A DNA stretch of 64,000 nt from Phaeocystidibacter sp965659415. GTDB lineage: Bacteria; Bacteroidota; Bacteroidia; Flavobacteriales; Schleiferiaceae. Position 1 is the stretch's first letter, and each line of letters begins with the position of its first letter. The position numbers were made by a program, and so were the translations under genes. Positions 6,606 to 14,737 of the stretch are shown here, piece after piece. The notes under the pieces are model-generated. The model saw nothing but the letters and a program-made list of their open reading frames with translations, was not told the DNA's origin and searched no databases. The stretch spans positions 75,759 through 139,758 of the forward strand of contig CBFHVA010000007.1 of NCBI GenBank assembly GCA_965659415.1, written 5' to 3'.

Positions 6606-9605
6606 TTGCTACTGAATTGCCACACATATTACAGTTTTAGGTATGGTACCATGTCGCCAGACGAGCTTTTAAGCGAGGCGTCAAGAATAGGGCATGACCG
6701 TTTGGCAGTTACGGATATCAACAGCACTTCCGCTGCTTTGCAGGTTTTGAGAGTTGCGCCTAAATACAATATCCATGTAGTGGTTGGGGTCGACTTCAGA
6801 ACAGGGGTAAAGCAGCAGTTTGTAGCGCTTGCTGTTAACAATAGTGGTTTTCAAAGCATCAACACCTTATTAACATCTGTGTTGCATGGTGGTGTTATCT
6901 TACCCAAAGAGGCGCCAGTTTGGTCAGAGTCAGATGTAGTAATCATTTACCCGTTAACAAATGTTCCCCATAGGCCGCTGCGAGGAAATGAGTATATCGG
7001 TGTAGCTCCCCATGAGATGTTCAAGAGCACCTGGAAGCAGTCCAATTGGGAAGAGAGTCGCTATGTAGCCCTGAATACGGCTTCATTCCGTCATAAGCGC
7101 GACTTCAACGCGCATCGTCTCCTTCGTTCAATCGACAAGAATACGCTCTTGAGTAAGTTGCCGGCTCATCAAGTTGGGCAGGCTTCCGATCGTTTACTAG
7201 ATCCAATTGCCATGCAGGATGCTTATGCTGATCGCCCGGCTTGGCTTATTCGAAGTGCGAATATCCTGGAACGTTGTAATGTGTACTTTGGGTTTGGAGA
7301 TGCACAAGAGTCTCAAAATCAGCGTACCTATACAGGCTCTGCTGAAAAGGATTACGCATTGCTTGTCAAGCTCTGTATGGATGGATTATCATATCGATAC
7401 CCCAATGCAGGTAAGGAAGTTGATGAGCGCCTTCAAAAGGAGTTGGAGGTGATTCGGGAGAAAGGCTTTGTGTCTTATTTTTTGATAAACTGGGATATCA
7501 TCCACCATGCGAGGCGTAAGGGGTACTTCTATGTGGGCAGGGGGAGCGGAGCCAACAGCATTGTGGCTTACCTGCTTCGGATAACCGATGTAGATCCGTT
7601 GGAACTCGACCTGTACTTTGAGCGCTTCATCAACCTGTACCGCGTTAACCCTCCTGATTTTGACATCGATTTCTCCTGGAAGGACCGAGATGATATGACG
7701 GATTACATCTTTAAGCGGTTTCCAAACACTTCACTATTAGCTACTTACAACACCTTTCAATTCAAAGCGGTAACACGGGAATTAGGGAAAGTGTTTGGTT
7801 TGCCGAAGCATGAAATCGACAAGCTCTCCCAGGGACCAATGCGCATAAAGTCGAACGACCCAGTGGTTCAGGCTGTATTGAAGTACAGCCAGTACATACA
7901 AGGTTTTCCGAGTCATTTAAGCATACACGCAGGCGGGATCTTGATTACCGAAAAGCCCATTCAGGCATATTCGGCTACATTCATGCCTCCCAAGGGGTTT
8001 CCTACCACACAGTTCGATATGGTAGTAGCCGAAGATGTAGGGATTTACAAGTTTGACATTTTGAGTCAGCGTGGCTTGAGTAAAATTCAAGATACGCTGA
8101 GTGTAATTCAGAAGAATCAGCCCGATCGCGCAGCAGAGGTTGATATCCATGATATACCGAGGTTTAAAGAAGATCCGGCTATAAAAGAATTGTTGAGAAA
8201 TGGCAAGGCCATCGGCTGCTTCTATGTAGAGTCGCCTGCCATGCGAATGTTACTGAAAAAATTGAAGGTTGATGATTATCTCACGCTGGTAGCAGCAAGT
8301 TCGATTATCCGCCCAGGTGTGGCAAAATCGGGGATGATGCGCGAATACATTCTGCGCTATCGCTATCCGGAGCGACGCAAAGAAGCGAATCCGGTGCTCA
8401 TGAAAATCATGCCCGAAACATTTGGCGTAATGGTTTATCAAGAGGATGTAATCAGAGTGGCGCACCATTACGCGGGATTGTCTCTTGGAGAAGCTGACGT
8501 GCTCCGCAGGGGGATGTCGGGGAAGTATAGATCTAGAGAGGAGTTCCAAAAAGTTAAGGAACAGTTCTTTATCAATTGTCAATCAAAGGGTTATCTACAA
8601 TCGGAGTCAGCCGAGGTATGGCGACAAATAGAGAGTTTTGCTGGATATGCCTTTGCGAAGGGGCATTCAGCTTCTTATGCCGTTGAAAGCTATCAAACGC
8701 TTTTCTTGAAAGCACATTTCCCATTGGAGTACATGGTTTCTGTAATCAATAATTTCGGAGGTTTTTACCGTACGGAGTTCTATGTCCATGAAGCAAGAAT
8801 GGCCGGCGCCGAGATACATCCGCCTTGTATCAATAGGGGAGATTACCACACGGTCATTCATGGGAAAGACATCTACATGGGCTTCATGCATTTGCATTCC
8901 TTGGAGAGTAAAGTGGCCATGCGTATACTCGAAGAACGAGATAGAGGAGCCTTCTTAGATTTCGATGATTTCATAGACCGCGTATCAATAAGCGTTGAGC
9001 AGATTAGTATACTCATACGTGTCAATGCCTTCCGGTTTACAGGTAAAACAAAAAGAGCCCTGCTGTGGGATGCTCACTTCAAACTCGAAAAGAAACCGCC
9101 CGAAGAAAAGACGCCTAGTTTGTTCCGGCCAAGGCGAAAGTCATACGCACTTCCACCATTGCATCAGTCTAAATTAGAAGACGTGTATGATCAGATTGAA
9201 TTGATAGGTTTTCCATTGGCTAATCCTTTTCACTTGTTGAAGGATGTGCCGACTGGCAACACATTAGCGAAAGACCTTCCTCATTTGAATGCCAAGTTCA
9301 CGCAGATATATGGGTATCTAGTTACGGCTAAGAATACCAAGACATCAGATGGTAAACGCATGCATTTTGGAACATTTCACGATAGAACGGGCAGAGTATT
9401 CGACACAGTGCATTTTCCACCGGTTGCTGCGAAATATCCATTTAGAGGCAGGGGCATCTACGTCCTAGAAGGTATAGTAGTAGAGGAGTTTGGTTTTTTT
9501 AGCATTGAAGTAAGCAGTATGGTTAAGGCTGATTTGATTCCTGATCCGCGATTTTCAGAAGATGAGGGATGGGATGAGAAACTAGATGAAAGAGCAGTAT
9601 CGTGA
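6606..9605 (+). CDS. dnaE2: Error-prone DNA polymerase III alpha subunit, DnaE2/ImuC type
   Basis: 999 residues, short as for DnaE2 rather than replicative DnaE (~1150+). Domains in order: PHP (LNCHTYYSFRYGT from residue 3), C-family palm with Asp351, Asp353 and Asp355 in PDFDIDF and a third catalytic Asp484 in IYKFDILSQRG, fingers (AFAKGHSASYAVESYQ), helix-hairpin-helix, and a C-terminal OB fold (IYGYLVTAKNTKTSDGK). The likely start is TTG at 6606. An in-frame stop lies at 6591-6593, and the first ATG (6651) would delete the conserved start of the PHP domain. DnaE2 performs damage-tolerant synthesis together with a Y-family partner. No imuA gene is present nearby. Confidence 0.9.
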   Translation: MLLNCHTYYSFRYGTMSPDELLSEASRIGHDRLAVTDINSTSAALQVLRVAPKYNIHVVVGVDFRTGVKQQFVALAVNNSGFQSINTLLTSVLHGGVILPKEAPVWSESDVVIIYPLTNVPHRPLRGNEYIGVAPHEMFKSTWKQSNWEESRYVALNTASFRHKRDFNAHRLLRSIDKNTLLSKLPAHQVGQASDRLLDPIAMQDAYADRPAWLIRSANILERCNVYFGFGDAQESQNQRTYTGSAEKDYALLVKLCMDGLSYRYPNAGKEVDERLQKELEVIREKGFVSYFLINWDIIHHARRKGYFYVGRGSGANSIVAYLLRITDVDPLELDLYFERFINLYRVNPPDFDIDFSWKDRDDMTDYIFKRFPNTSLLATYNTFQFKAVTRELGKVFGLPKHEIDKLSQGPMRIKSNDPVVQAVLKYSQYIQGFPSHLSIHAGGILITEKPIQAYSATFMPPKGFPTTQFDMVVAEDVGIYKFDILSQRGLSKIQDTLSVIQKNQPDRAAEVDIHDIPRFKEDPAIKELLRNGKAIGCFYVESPAMRMLLKKLKVDDYLTLVAASSIIRPGVAKSGMMREYILRYRYPERRKEANPVLMKIMPETFGVMVYQEDVIRVAHHYAGLSLGEADVLRRGMSGKYRSREEFQKVKEQFFINCQSKGYLQSESAEVWRQIESFAGYAFAKGHSASYAVESYQTLFLKAHFPLEYMVSVINNFGGFYRTEFYVHEARMAGAEIHPPCINRGDYHTVIHGKDIYMGFMHLHSLESKVAMRILEERDRGAFLDFDDFIDRVSISVEQISILIRVNAFRFTGKTKRALLWDAHFKLEKKPPEEKTPSLFRPRRKSYALPPLHQSKLEDVYDQIELIGFPLANPFHLLKDVPTGNTLAKDLPHLNAKFTQIYGYLVTAKNTKTSDGKRMHFGTFHDRTGRVFDTVHFPPVAAKYPFRGRGIYVLEGIVVEEFGFFSIEVSSMVKADLIPDPRFSEDEGWDEKLDERAVS

Positions 9606-10639
9606 GGAGAGGAACAGAATCAAAACCACAAAACAAATATGAAAGCTTATCCTATGAGCGAAATCTAGATTGGTATGAACCCGAGCAAGAAGCTACCAAA
9701 ACAGAATGGATAGCTACTCATCCGAAGTCCATTGTAAACCCTGTGTCGAGCCCTGATATATCCATGAATTGGTCCATGAATCCATACGCAGGTTGCGAAC
9801 ATGGATGTCCATATTGCTATGCACGCAATAGCCACGAATACTGGGGATACAATAGCGGCATAGACTTCGAATCGAAGGTTCTTTACAAAGCAAATGCAGC
9901 GGAATTATTATCAAAGAAGCTTAACTCAAAGCACTGGAAAGGAGAGCCAATCATGTTATCGGGGAATACCGATTGTTATCAGCCCGGTGAACGAAAGTAC
10001 AAGCTGACTCGAGAGTTGTTGGAAGTAGCACATGCTCATAATCAGCCCATTGGAATCATCACTAAGAATGCGCTTGTGTTGAGGGATATAGATATACTCG
10101 CCGAAATGGCAAGAAAGAACTTGATTCGAGTGGCTATATCCGTTACTTCTCTAGATTCAAGCTTGCAGCGAAACTTAGAACCGAGAGCGAGTACTCCACA
10201 AAAAAGATTGGCAACCATCCGCGCATTAACGGACGCTGGAATTCCAGTTGTAGCCATGCTTGCACCCATTATTCCAAGTTTGAATAGTCACGAATTATTG
10301 CCACTAATGAAAGCCGTTTCAGAGGCAGGAGCTGTTCAAGCCAAGTACATCACCGTGCGGCTAAATGGTCATTTAAAAGAGATGTTCTCCACATGGTTGA
10401 AAACACATTACCCCAACAAGCACGATAAGGTGATGAACACCATTAAAAGCACACACGGTGGAAGTGTGAATGCTTTTAGATATGGGGTACGCATGTCTGG
10501 AACAGGAAGGGTGTCCGAATCACTACGACAGGCATATGCAGTGGGACAACACAAGTATTTCGGGAATAAAAGAATGCCCGCATTAAGCAGCGAGCATTTC
10601 GTAAACGATTACAATCGTCAAATGGGGTTGTTCGATTAA
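9602..10639 (+). CDS. SplB-related radical SAM protein (PA0069/Rv2578c-type)
   Basis: 345 residues. A CxxxCxxC cluster motif (Cys65, Cys69, Cys72 in AGCEHGCPYCYARN) binds the 4Fe-4S cluster that cleaves S-adenosylmethionine. The phrase SMNPYAGCEHGCPYCYARN marks the family related to spore photoproduct lyase but found in non-spore formers, where the substrate is unknown. The GTG start overlaps the dnaE2 stop by 4 bases (GTGA), so translation is coupled to the error-prone polymerase. That linkage suggests a DNA-repair or nucleotide-related role, but this is inference. The 3' end overlaps the convergent lipoprotein gene by 4 bases. Confidence 0.82.
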   Translation: MRRGTESKPQNKYESLSYERNLDWYEPEQEATKTEWIATHPKSIVNPVSSPDISMNWSMNPYAGCEHGCPYCYARNSHEYWGYNSGIDFESKVLYKANAAELLSKKLNSKHWKGEPIMLSGNTDCYQPGERKYKLTRELLEVAHAHNQPIGIITKNALVLRDIDILAEMARKNLIRVAISVTSLDSSLQRNLEPRASTPQKRLATIRALTDAGIPVVAMLAPIIPSLNSHELLPLMKAVSEAGAVQAKYITVRLNGHLKEMFSTWLKTHYPNKHDKVMNTIKSTHGGSVNAFRYGVRMSGTGRVSESLRQAYAVGQHKYFGNKRMPALSSEHFVNDYNRQMGLFD

Positions 10640-11181
10640 CCTTCGGCCAACTCTTTAGCCTCCTCAATGATTTCTTTCATCGCATCAATAACGGCTTCGT
10701 TTCGTTCAGTCTCAAGCTCGATCTGATCTTCCAGCATATCAAACATAGAATTCTTATGGATTTCATATGCCACGAAAACCGTGTATCTATTTCCATCGAA
10801 ATATGTCTTTTCATCCAGTTTTCTAACATCAGCCAATCGAGTGTCCATAACTTGACGCGTGAGGGACTGGAATTGAGACATAACCTCGTCGCGATTCACC
10901 ATGGCCGATTCGCGCAAGTAATCATCGGCTACTTCCCTTATTGTAACATCGACCATGGCAGCCAATTGAGTTCGTGCGTCCATATCGGACTTGCGCTTGG
11001 CCACGCGCTCATCTGAACTTTGCGCTTTACCTACAGCTCTAAAGTAGCGTCTACTTGACTCATAATCAGATCCTCTGAATGGAGATTCTTGTTCTGCACC
11101 ATATTGATCTACCGATTTACATGAAGGCGCCACCAAAACAATGGCCATAGAAAGGGATAAAAGGAACAGTATACGTTTCAT
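10636..11181 (-). CDS. LPP20-like lipoprotein
   Basis: 181 residues. A type II signal peptide is clear: MKRILFLLSLSMAIVLVAPSC, with the lipobox cysteine at residue 21. The mature part contains a motif seen in LPP20/LpoB-like lipoproteins (RAVGKAQSSDERVAKRKSDMDARTQLA) and ends in a long acidic helix. The protein is expected at the outer membrane or periplasmic face; the function is unknown. It is convergent with the radical SAM gene (4-base overlap). The upstream region to 11355 has no gene and holds an imperfect hairpin at 11297-11344. Confidence 0.8.
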   Translation of the reverse strand: MKRILFLLSLSMAIVLVAPSCKSVDQYGAEQESPFRGSDYESSRRYFRAVGKAQSSDERVAKRKSDMDARTQLAAMVDVTIREVADDYLRESAMVNRDEVMSQFQSLTRQVMDTRLADVRKLDEKTYFDGNRYTVFVAYEIHKNSMFDMLEDQIELETERNEAVIDAMKEIIEEAKELAEG

Positions 11182-11296
11182 AGTGTTTGAATTGATGTTT
11201 CAATGTACAAATTCACAAATCATGCCACACTGATTTTTTTGGATGAGTGCACAAACGGTTGCATCCGGAAGACCAACGAGTACTTTTATTCCGTTT

Positions 11297-11344
11297 CTCG
11301 ATCTTCTCCTTGGGGAGGAGGTTGGAGGCCCCCAGAAAATCGAG
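11297..11344. repeat. Imperfect long hairpin
   Basis: CTCGAT (11297-11302) pairs with ATCGAG (11339-11344). Inside it, TTCT and TGGGG pair with CCCCA and AGAA across a GGAGG-rich loop. There is no T-run on either strand, so it is not a standard terminator. It lies between the lipoprotein gene and the end of the ABC-F/CPXCG operon. Confidence 0.4.
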
Positions 11345-11355
11345 TCGCAGTAAAA

Positions 11356-11538
11356 CTATTGCTCCAAGGCCTGAATATCAACTTCTACCAGCTCTGCATA
11401 CTCGAATACCACTCTAATCTCCAACGGTCTGCAGCACACTTCACAATCTTCCACATACTCTTGCCTTGAAACCGATGAATCCAGTAATAACGAGATTTCA
11501 GCGTTGCAAAATGGACAATTTGTAAAGTGCTCGAACAT
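11356..11538 (-). CDS. CPXCG-motif cysteine-rich zinc protein
   Basis: 60 residues. It shows the family pattern CPFC at residues 8-11 and CEVCCRPL at about 32-39, the pair of metal-binding knuckles that define the Cys-rich CPXCG family. These proteins are small, cytosolic and of unknown function. The gene starts 5 bases after the ABC-F gene ends, so the two are almost certainly cotranscribed. No signal peptide or membrane segment. Confidence 0.83.
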   Translation of the reverse strand: MFEHFTNCPFCNAEISLLLDSSVSRQEYVEDCEVCCRPLEIRVVFEYAELVEVDIQALEQ

Positions 11539-11543
11539 ATGTC

Positions 11544-13139
11544 TTATGCCAATTGAGCAGATTCCATTTCGAGGAACTCATCAAAGGTCATCAACTTATC
11601 CACAAAATGATGGGATGCTAATCTAACAACTCGATTGGCCACAGTTTGCACGAAGGTGTGGTCATGTGATGTAAACAGAACCGTACCAGGGAAATCCTTC
11701 AAGGCGTTGTTAAAGGCTTGAATCGACTCCAAATCTAGGTGGTTTGTTGGTTCATCTAAGATCAATACATTCCCATGAGCAAGCATCATTCGAGAGATCA
11801 TGCAACGAACCTTTTCTCCACCGGATAGCACACTAACATTTTTAAAGACCTCTTCACCAGAAAAGAGCATCTTTCCGAGAAAGCCTCGGACATATACTTC
11901 ATCCTTATTCTCAGAATATTGGCGCAACCAATCTACCAAGTCTGAATTTCCTTCAAAGTACTCCGCATTTTCATTTGGCAAGTAAGCCGTGGTGATGGTT
12001 TGCCCAAAAGAAATGCAACCTTGTTCAGGTTTGATTTCACCCGTCAATATGCGGAAGAGGGTAGTGATAGCTAGGCCGTTATCAGCAATGAATGCAATTT
12101 TATCCCCTCGATTTACTTTGAGGTTGAAGTTGCTGAAAAGTGGTTCGCCATCAATGCTGTGAGATAGCTTTTCTACATCCAAGATCTGATTTCCCGCATC
12201 GCGCTCCTGATTGAAGATAATAGCTGGATAACGTCTAGAACTCGGCTTAATCTCATCAACATTAATCTTCTCCAAGAGCTTTTTCCTTGAAGTTGCTTGA
12301 CGGGATTTAGAAGCATTTGCGCTGAATCGAGAAATGAATTCTTGCAGTTCTTTCTTTTTCTGTTCGGCCTTTTTATTGGCTGCTGAACGCTGACGTAACG
12401 CTAATTGACTGCTTTCATACCAGAACGTGTAGTTTCCCGTAAACAAGTTGATTTTGCCGAAGTCAATATCGGCTATGACCGTACAAACCGTGTCGAGAAA
12501 GTGACGGTCGTGCGAGACAACAATTACAGTATTCTTGAAGTCTAGCAAATAGTTTTCTAACCAGGTAATCGACTTAATATCCAGGTCGTTCGTAGGCTCA
12601 TCGAGTACAAGAACATCCGGATTTCCGAACAACGCCTGTGCAAGAAGGATACGTACACGTTGCGAACCATCAAGTTCTGATAGGTTGCGGTAGTGGTCGG
12701 CTTCCAGAATGCCTAAACCAGATAGGAGGGCCGCAGAATCTGATTCAGCGTTCCAGCCATCCATTTCAGCAAATTCATTCTCTAGTTCAGCAGCACGGTT
12801 GCCGTCTTCTTCAGTGAATTCGGCTTTCGCATAGATAGCATCTTTCTCCTGCATGATTTGCCACAGTCTTTCGTGACCCATCATAACGGTATCAATAGCT
12901 CTACAGTCGTTGTATTCCGAGTGATTCTGCTTGAGAATCGCCATGCGTTTACCTGGCTCGAGCGAAACAGATCCTGAGTTGGGCTGTTGCTCACCAGAAA
13001 GAATTTTCAAGAACGTTGATTTGCCTGCGCCATTTGCACCGATAATACCATAGCAATTCTCTCCGTGAAATTTGAGATTCACTTCGTCGAAAAGCACGCG
13101 CTTTCCGAATTGTAGAGATACGTTGTTTACTGTAATCAC
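11544..13139 (-). CDS. ABC-F ATPase, YbiT-like, with degenerate second Walker A
   Basis: 531 residues with two ABC domains and no membrane segment. NBD1 has a normal Walker A (GANGAGKST, ~residues 34-42) and Walker B (DVLVLDEPTNDLD). The linker contains the YbiT-like phrase FSANASKSRQATSR. NBD2 keeps the signature LSGGEK and Walker B VLILDEPTNHLD. Its Walker A, however, reads ADNGLAITT instead of GxNGxGKST, so the phosphate-binding lysine is replaced by isoleucine. ABC-F proteins act on ribosomes as translation factors. Loss of the NBD2 lysine implies asymmetric nucleotide use. The start is GTG at 13139, 22 bases below a TACCTTTG promoter element. Confidence 0.9.
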   Translation of the reverse strand: MITVNNVSLQFGKRVLFDEVNLKFHGENCYGIIGANGAGKSTFLKILSGEQQPNSGSVSLEPGKRMAILKQNHSEYNDCRAIDTVMMGHERLWQIMQEKDAIYAKAEFTEEDGNRAAELENEFAEMDGWNAESDSAALLSGLGILEADHYRNLSELDGSQRVRILLAQALFGNPDVLVLDEPTNDLDIKSITWLENYLLDFKNTVIVVSHDRHFLDTVCTVIADIDFGKINLFTGNYTFWYESSQLALRQRSAANKKAEQKKKELQEFISRFSANASKSRQATSRKKLLEKINVDEIKPSSRRYPAIIFNQERDAGNQILDVEKLSHSIDGEPLFSNFNLKVNRGDKIAFIADNGLAITTLFRILTGEIKPEQGCISFGQTITTAYLPNENAEYFEGNSDLVDWLRQYSENKDEVYVRGFLGKMLFSGEEVFKNVSVLSGGEKVRCMISRMMLAHGNVLILDEPTNHLDLESIQAFNNALKDFPGTVLFTSHDHTFVQTVANRVVRLASHHFVDKLMTFDEFLEMESAQLA

Positions 13140-13161
13140 GACCTATGTAGATTTGAGGCCG

Positions 13162-13169
13162 CAAAGGTA
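13162..13169 (-). promoter_or_regulatory. TACCTTTG -7 element for the ABC-F operon
   Basis: The minus strand reads TACCTTTG, an exact TAnnTTTG match, 22 bases before the GTG of the ABC-F gene. A short leader of about 17 bases is predicted. Confidence 0.6.
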
Positions 13170-13261
13170 GCTAAGGTTTCTCAATATTATGTGATTCGGA
13201 TGCTTCCTTCTAATATTGACATTATTCCCATAATTAATATTATGTTCAATTAAAAATACAA

Positions 13262-13293
13262 AAGTAAAGGGAGTCCAATTCTGAACTCCCCTT
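13262..13293 (-). terminator. Terminator after the TPR gene
   Basis: On the minus strand GGGAGT (13290-13285) pairs with ACTCCC (13274-13269) around a 10-base loop, followed by TTTACTTTTG. It begins 24 bases past the TPR stop codon. The T-tract is interrupted, so strength is uncertain. Confidence 0.6.
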
Positions 13294-13316
13294 ATGCGCA
13301 TTTACTCAGTGCGCTA

Positions 13317-14678
13317 CTATTTTCCCTGTGCTTTCAATTGCGATGCACGCTCATTGTATTCCAAAGCTTTGTCACCATTTCCTAGCTTGTAGTAAACTTC
13401 TGCTAAAGATTGGGCCGTACTCGATGCTTCAGGATTTACAGCTTCTGCTTTCAAGAAATATGCTAATGCTTGTTCTAGCAACTCATCTCTTTGATCCTTC
13501 AAAGCATTATACTCGCGTTGTGATGCGGATGATGGTAAATCATTCATCTCTGAGGTCTTATCGTTGCTCATCTCTACGTGCACTAAACCAGCCATATACA
13601 ACGCGTCCTCGTGTGTTGAGTCAGCTTCAATCGTACGTGTATAATATTCTAAACCTTGCGCTGCATCGTTCTTGTGAACGTGTAATACATAACCTGTATT
13701 ATATAGTAATAAGACGTCATTTGGATCTCTTTCAAGTCCTTCCGCCATTAATTCAAGCGCACCATCGAAGTTCTGTTCGTCTAAATAACGCTGCAAGCCT
13801 GTTAAAAAGATGGATTGATTCGCAGGGAAACGTTGACGTCCCTCAGCTAATGCATCATTGAATTCTTCTTCTCGGCCAGCTCTTCTCAAAAGGTCGATAT
13901 ACTGAACCCATAGATCTGGTTCGATACTTGGACTTAATTCCGGATCTGAAGCTTGCCCTTGTTCAATGTAGTAATCTAGTGTTTCCTTATTTGGAAAGTT
14001 CACTCGGTTGCCGCCAAAAATACCCGTCCAGGCACGACCTTGGTAACCCATTTCAATTAGGGATCCATAGTTGTCAATCGCATTGCTGAGCGCTTCACTT
14101 CTCTTTAAGCTATCGAGATTAGCATCCGCTTGCATTTGATAACCTAGAATGGCTTGATAATAAACAGATAAGGTATCTGTCTTTTCAAATTCTTCTCTTG
14201 CTCTCCATTCAACCAATTGGTCATACATGTCATAGGCCGCCGACTTGTCAGTCTGAGATAGGCCTGCTGCTACATCTGCATAGTTATTGAACAAAACGGG
14301 AAGTGCTTGAAGAGCTTCCTCCTCATATCGGTCGTCATCAACACTGATATTGTAGTCTAACAAAGAGATATAGCTTGATAAAGCCGTATTTACATCTCCA
14401 TAATTAGCTACGCCTCCATTTGCAGTTTGCGCATTTACCAAGGCTATGTAAACCTGTGCGCGATAGTGATAATACTTTTGAGTCTCCTTCTCGCTCAATC
14501 CAGACATGCCGTTCTCGGCGATCTGGGCAGTGGCATTGTCTATACTCTCCTTCGCGGCGGAGATGTCATTTCGATTTAACGCAATACCTGCGCTTGTAAT
14601 CGTAGACCCTTGTGCTACTGCTAGCGTGCTCATAGATAGACCAGCTACCAGTGATAATAAACGTGCTTTCGTCAACAT
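13317..14678 (-). CDS. Secreted TPR-repeat protein
   Basis: 453 residues with an N-terminal signal peptide (MLTKARLLSLVAGLSMSTLA, cleavage likely after AVAQ). The rest is helical. TPR-like units are visible in the C-terminal half, e.g. DGALELMAEGLERDPNDVLLLYNTGYVLH, AQGLEYYTRTIEADSTHEDALYMAGLVH and SLAEVYYKLGNGDKALEYNERA. The protein is probably a periplasmic scaffold; the binding partner is unknown. It lies directly downstream of gyrA but has its own -33/-7 promoter (14707-14734) and its own terminator, so it looks monocistronic. Confidence 0.82.
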   Translation of the reverse strand: MLTKARLLSLVAGLSMSTLAVAQGSTITSAGIALNRNDISAAKESIDNATAQIAENGMSGLSEKETQKYYHYRAQVYIALVNAQTANGGVANYGDVNTALSSYISLLDYNISVDDDRYEEEALQALPVLFNNYADVAAGLSQTDKSAAYDMYDQLVEWRAREEFEKTDTLSVYYQAILGYQMQADANLDSLKRSEALSNAIDNYGSLIEMGYQGRAWTGIFGGNRVNFPNKETLDYYIEQGQASDPELSPSIEPDLWVQYIDLLRRAGREEEFNDALAEGRQRFPANQSIFLTGLQRYLDEQNFDGALELMAEGLERDPNDVLLLYNTGYVLHVHKNDAAQGLEYYTRTIEADSTHEDALYMAGLVHVEMSNDKTSEMNDLPSSASQREYNALKDQRDELLEQALAYFLKAEAVNPEASSTAQSLAEVYYKLGNGDKALEYNERASQLKAQGK

Positions 14679-14706
14679 ATTCTATTAATCTGTGAGTTTG
14701 ATTTTG

Positions 14707-14734
14707 CAAAAATAAGCAAAAGCGTGTGCTTCAA
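14707..14734 (-). promoter_or_regulatory. -33/-7 promoter of the TPR gene
   Basis: On the minus strand TTG (14734-14732) is followed 20 bases later by TATTTTTG (14714-14707), an exact TAnnTTTG. It lies in the 59-base gap behind gyrA and gives a leader of about 25 bases. Confidence 0.6.
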
Positions 14735-14737
14735 TGT

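Noticed and set aside
11297..11344. Terminator of the ABC-F/CPXCG operon
   Set aside because: The stem is imperfect and no T-run follows on either strand, so I list it only as a hairpin.
13180..13260. Repeated AATATT words as an operator shared with 399-423
   Set aside because: The stretch is simply very AT-rich and the copies share only six to eight bases with irregular spacing.
13328..13861. Long plus-strand open frame of 177 codons
   Set aside because: It lies fully antisense to the TPR gene, which has a signal peptide, repeats, promoter and terminator. The translated sequence shows no domain and has a composition typical of an antisense frame.
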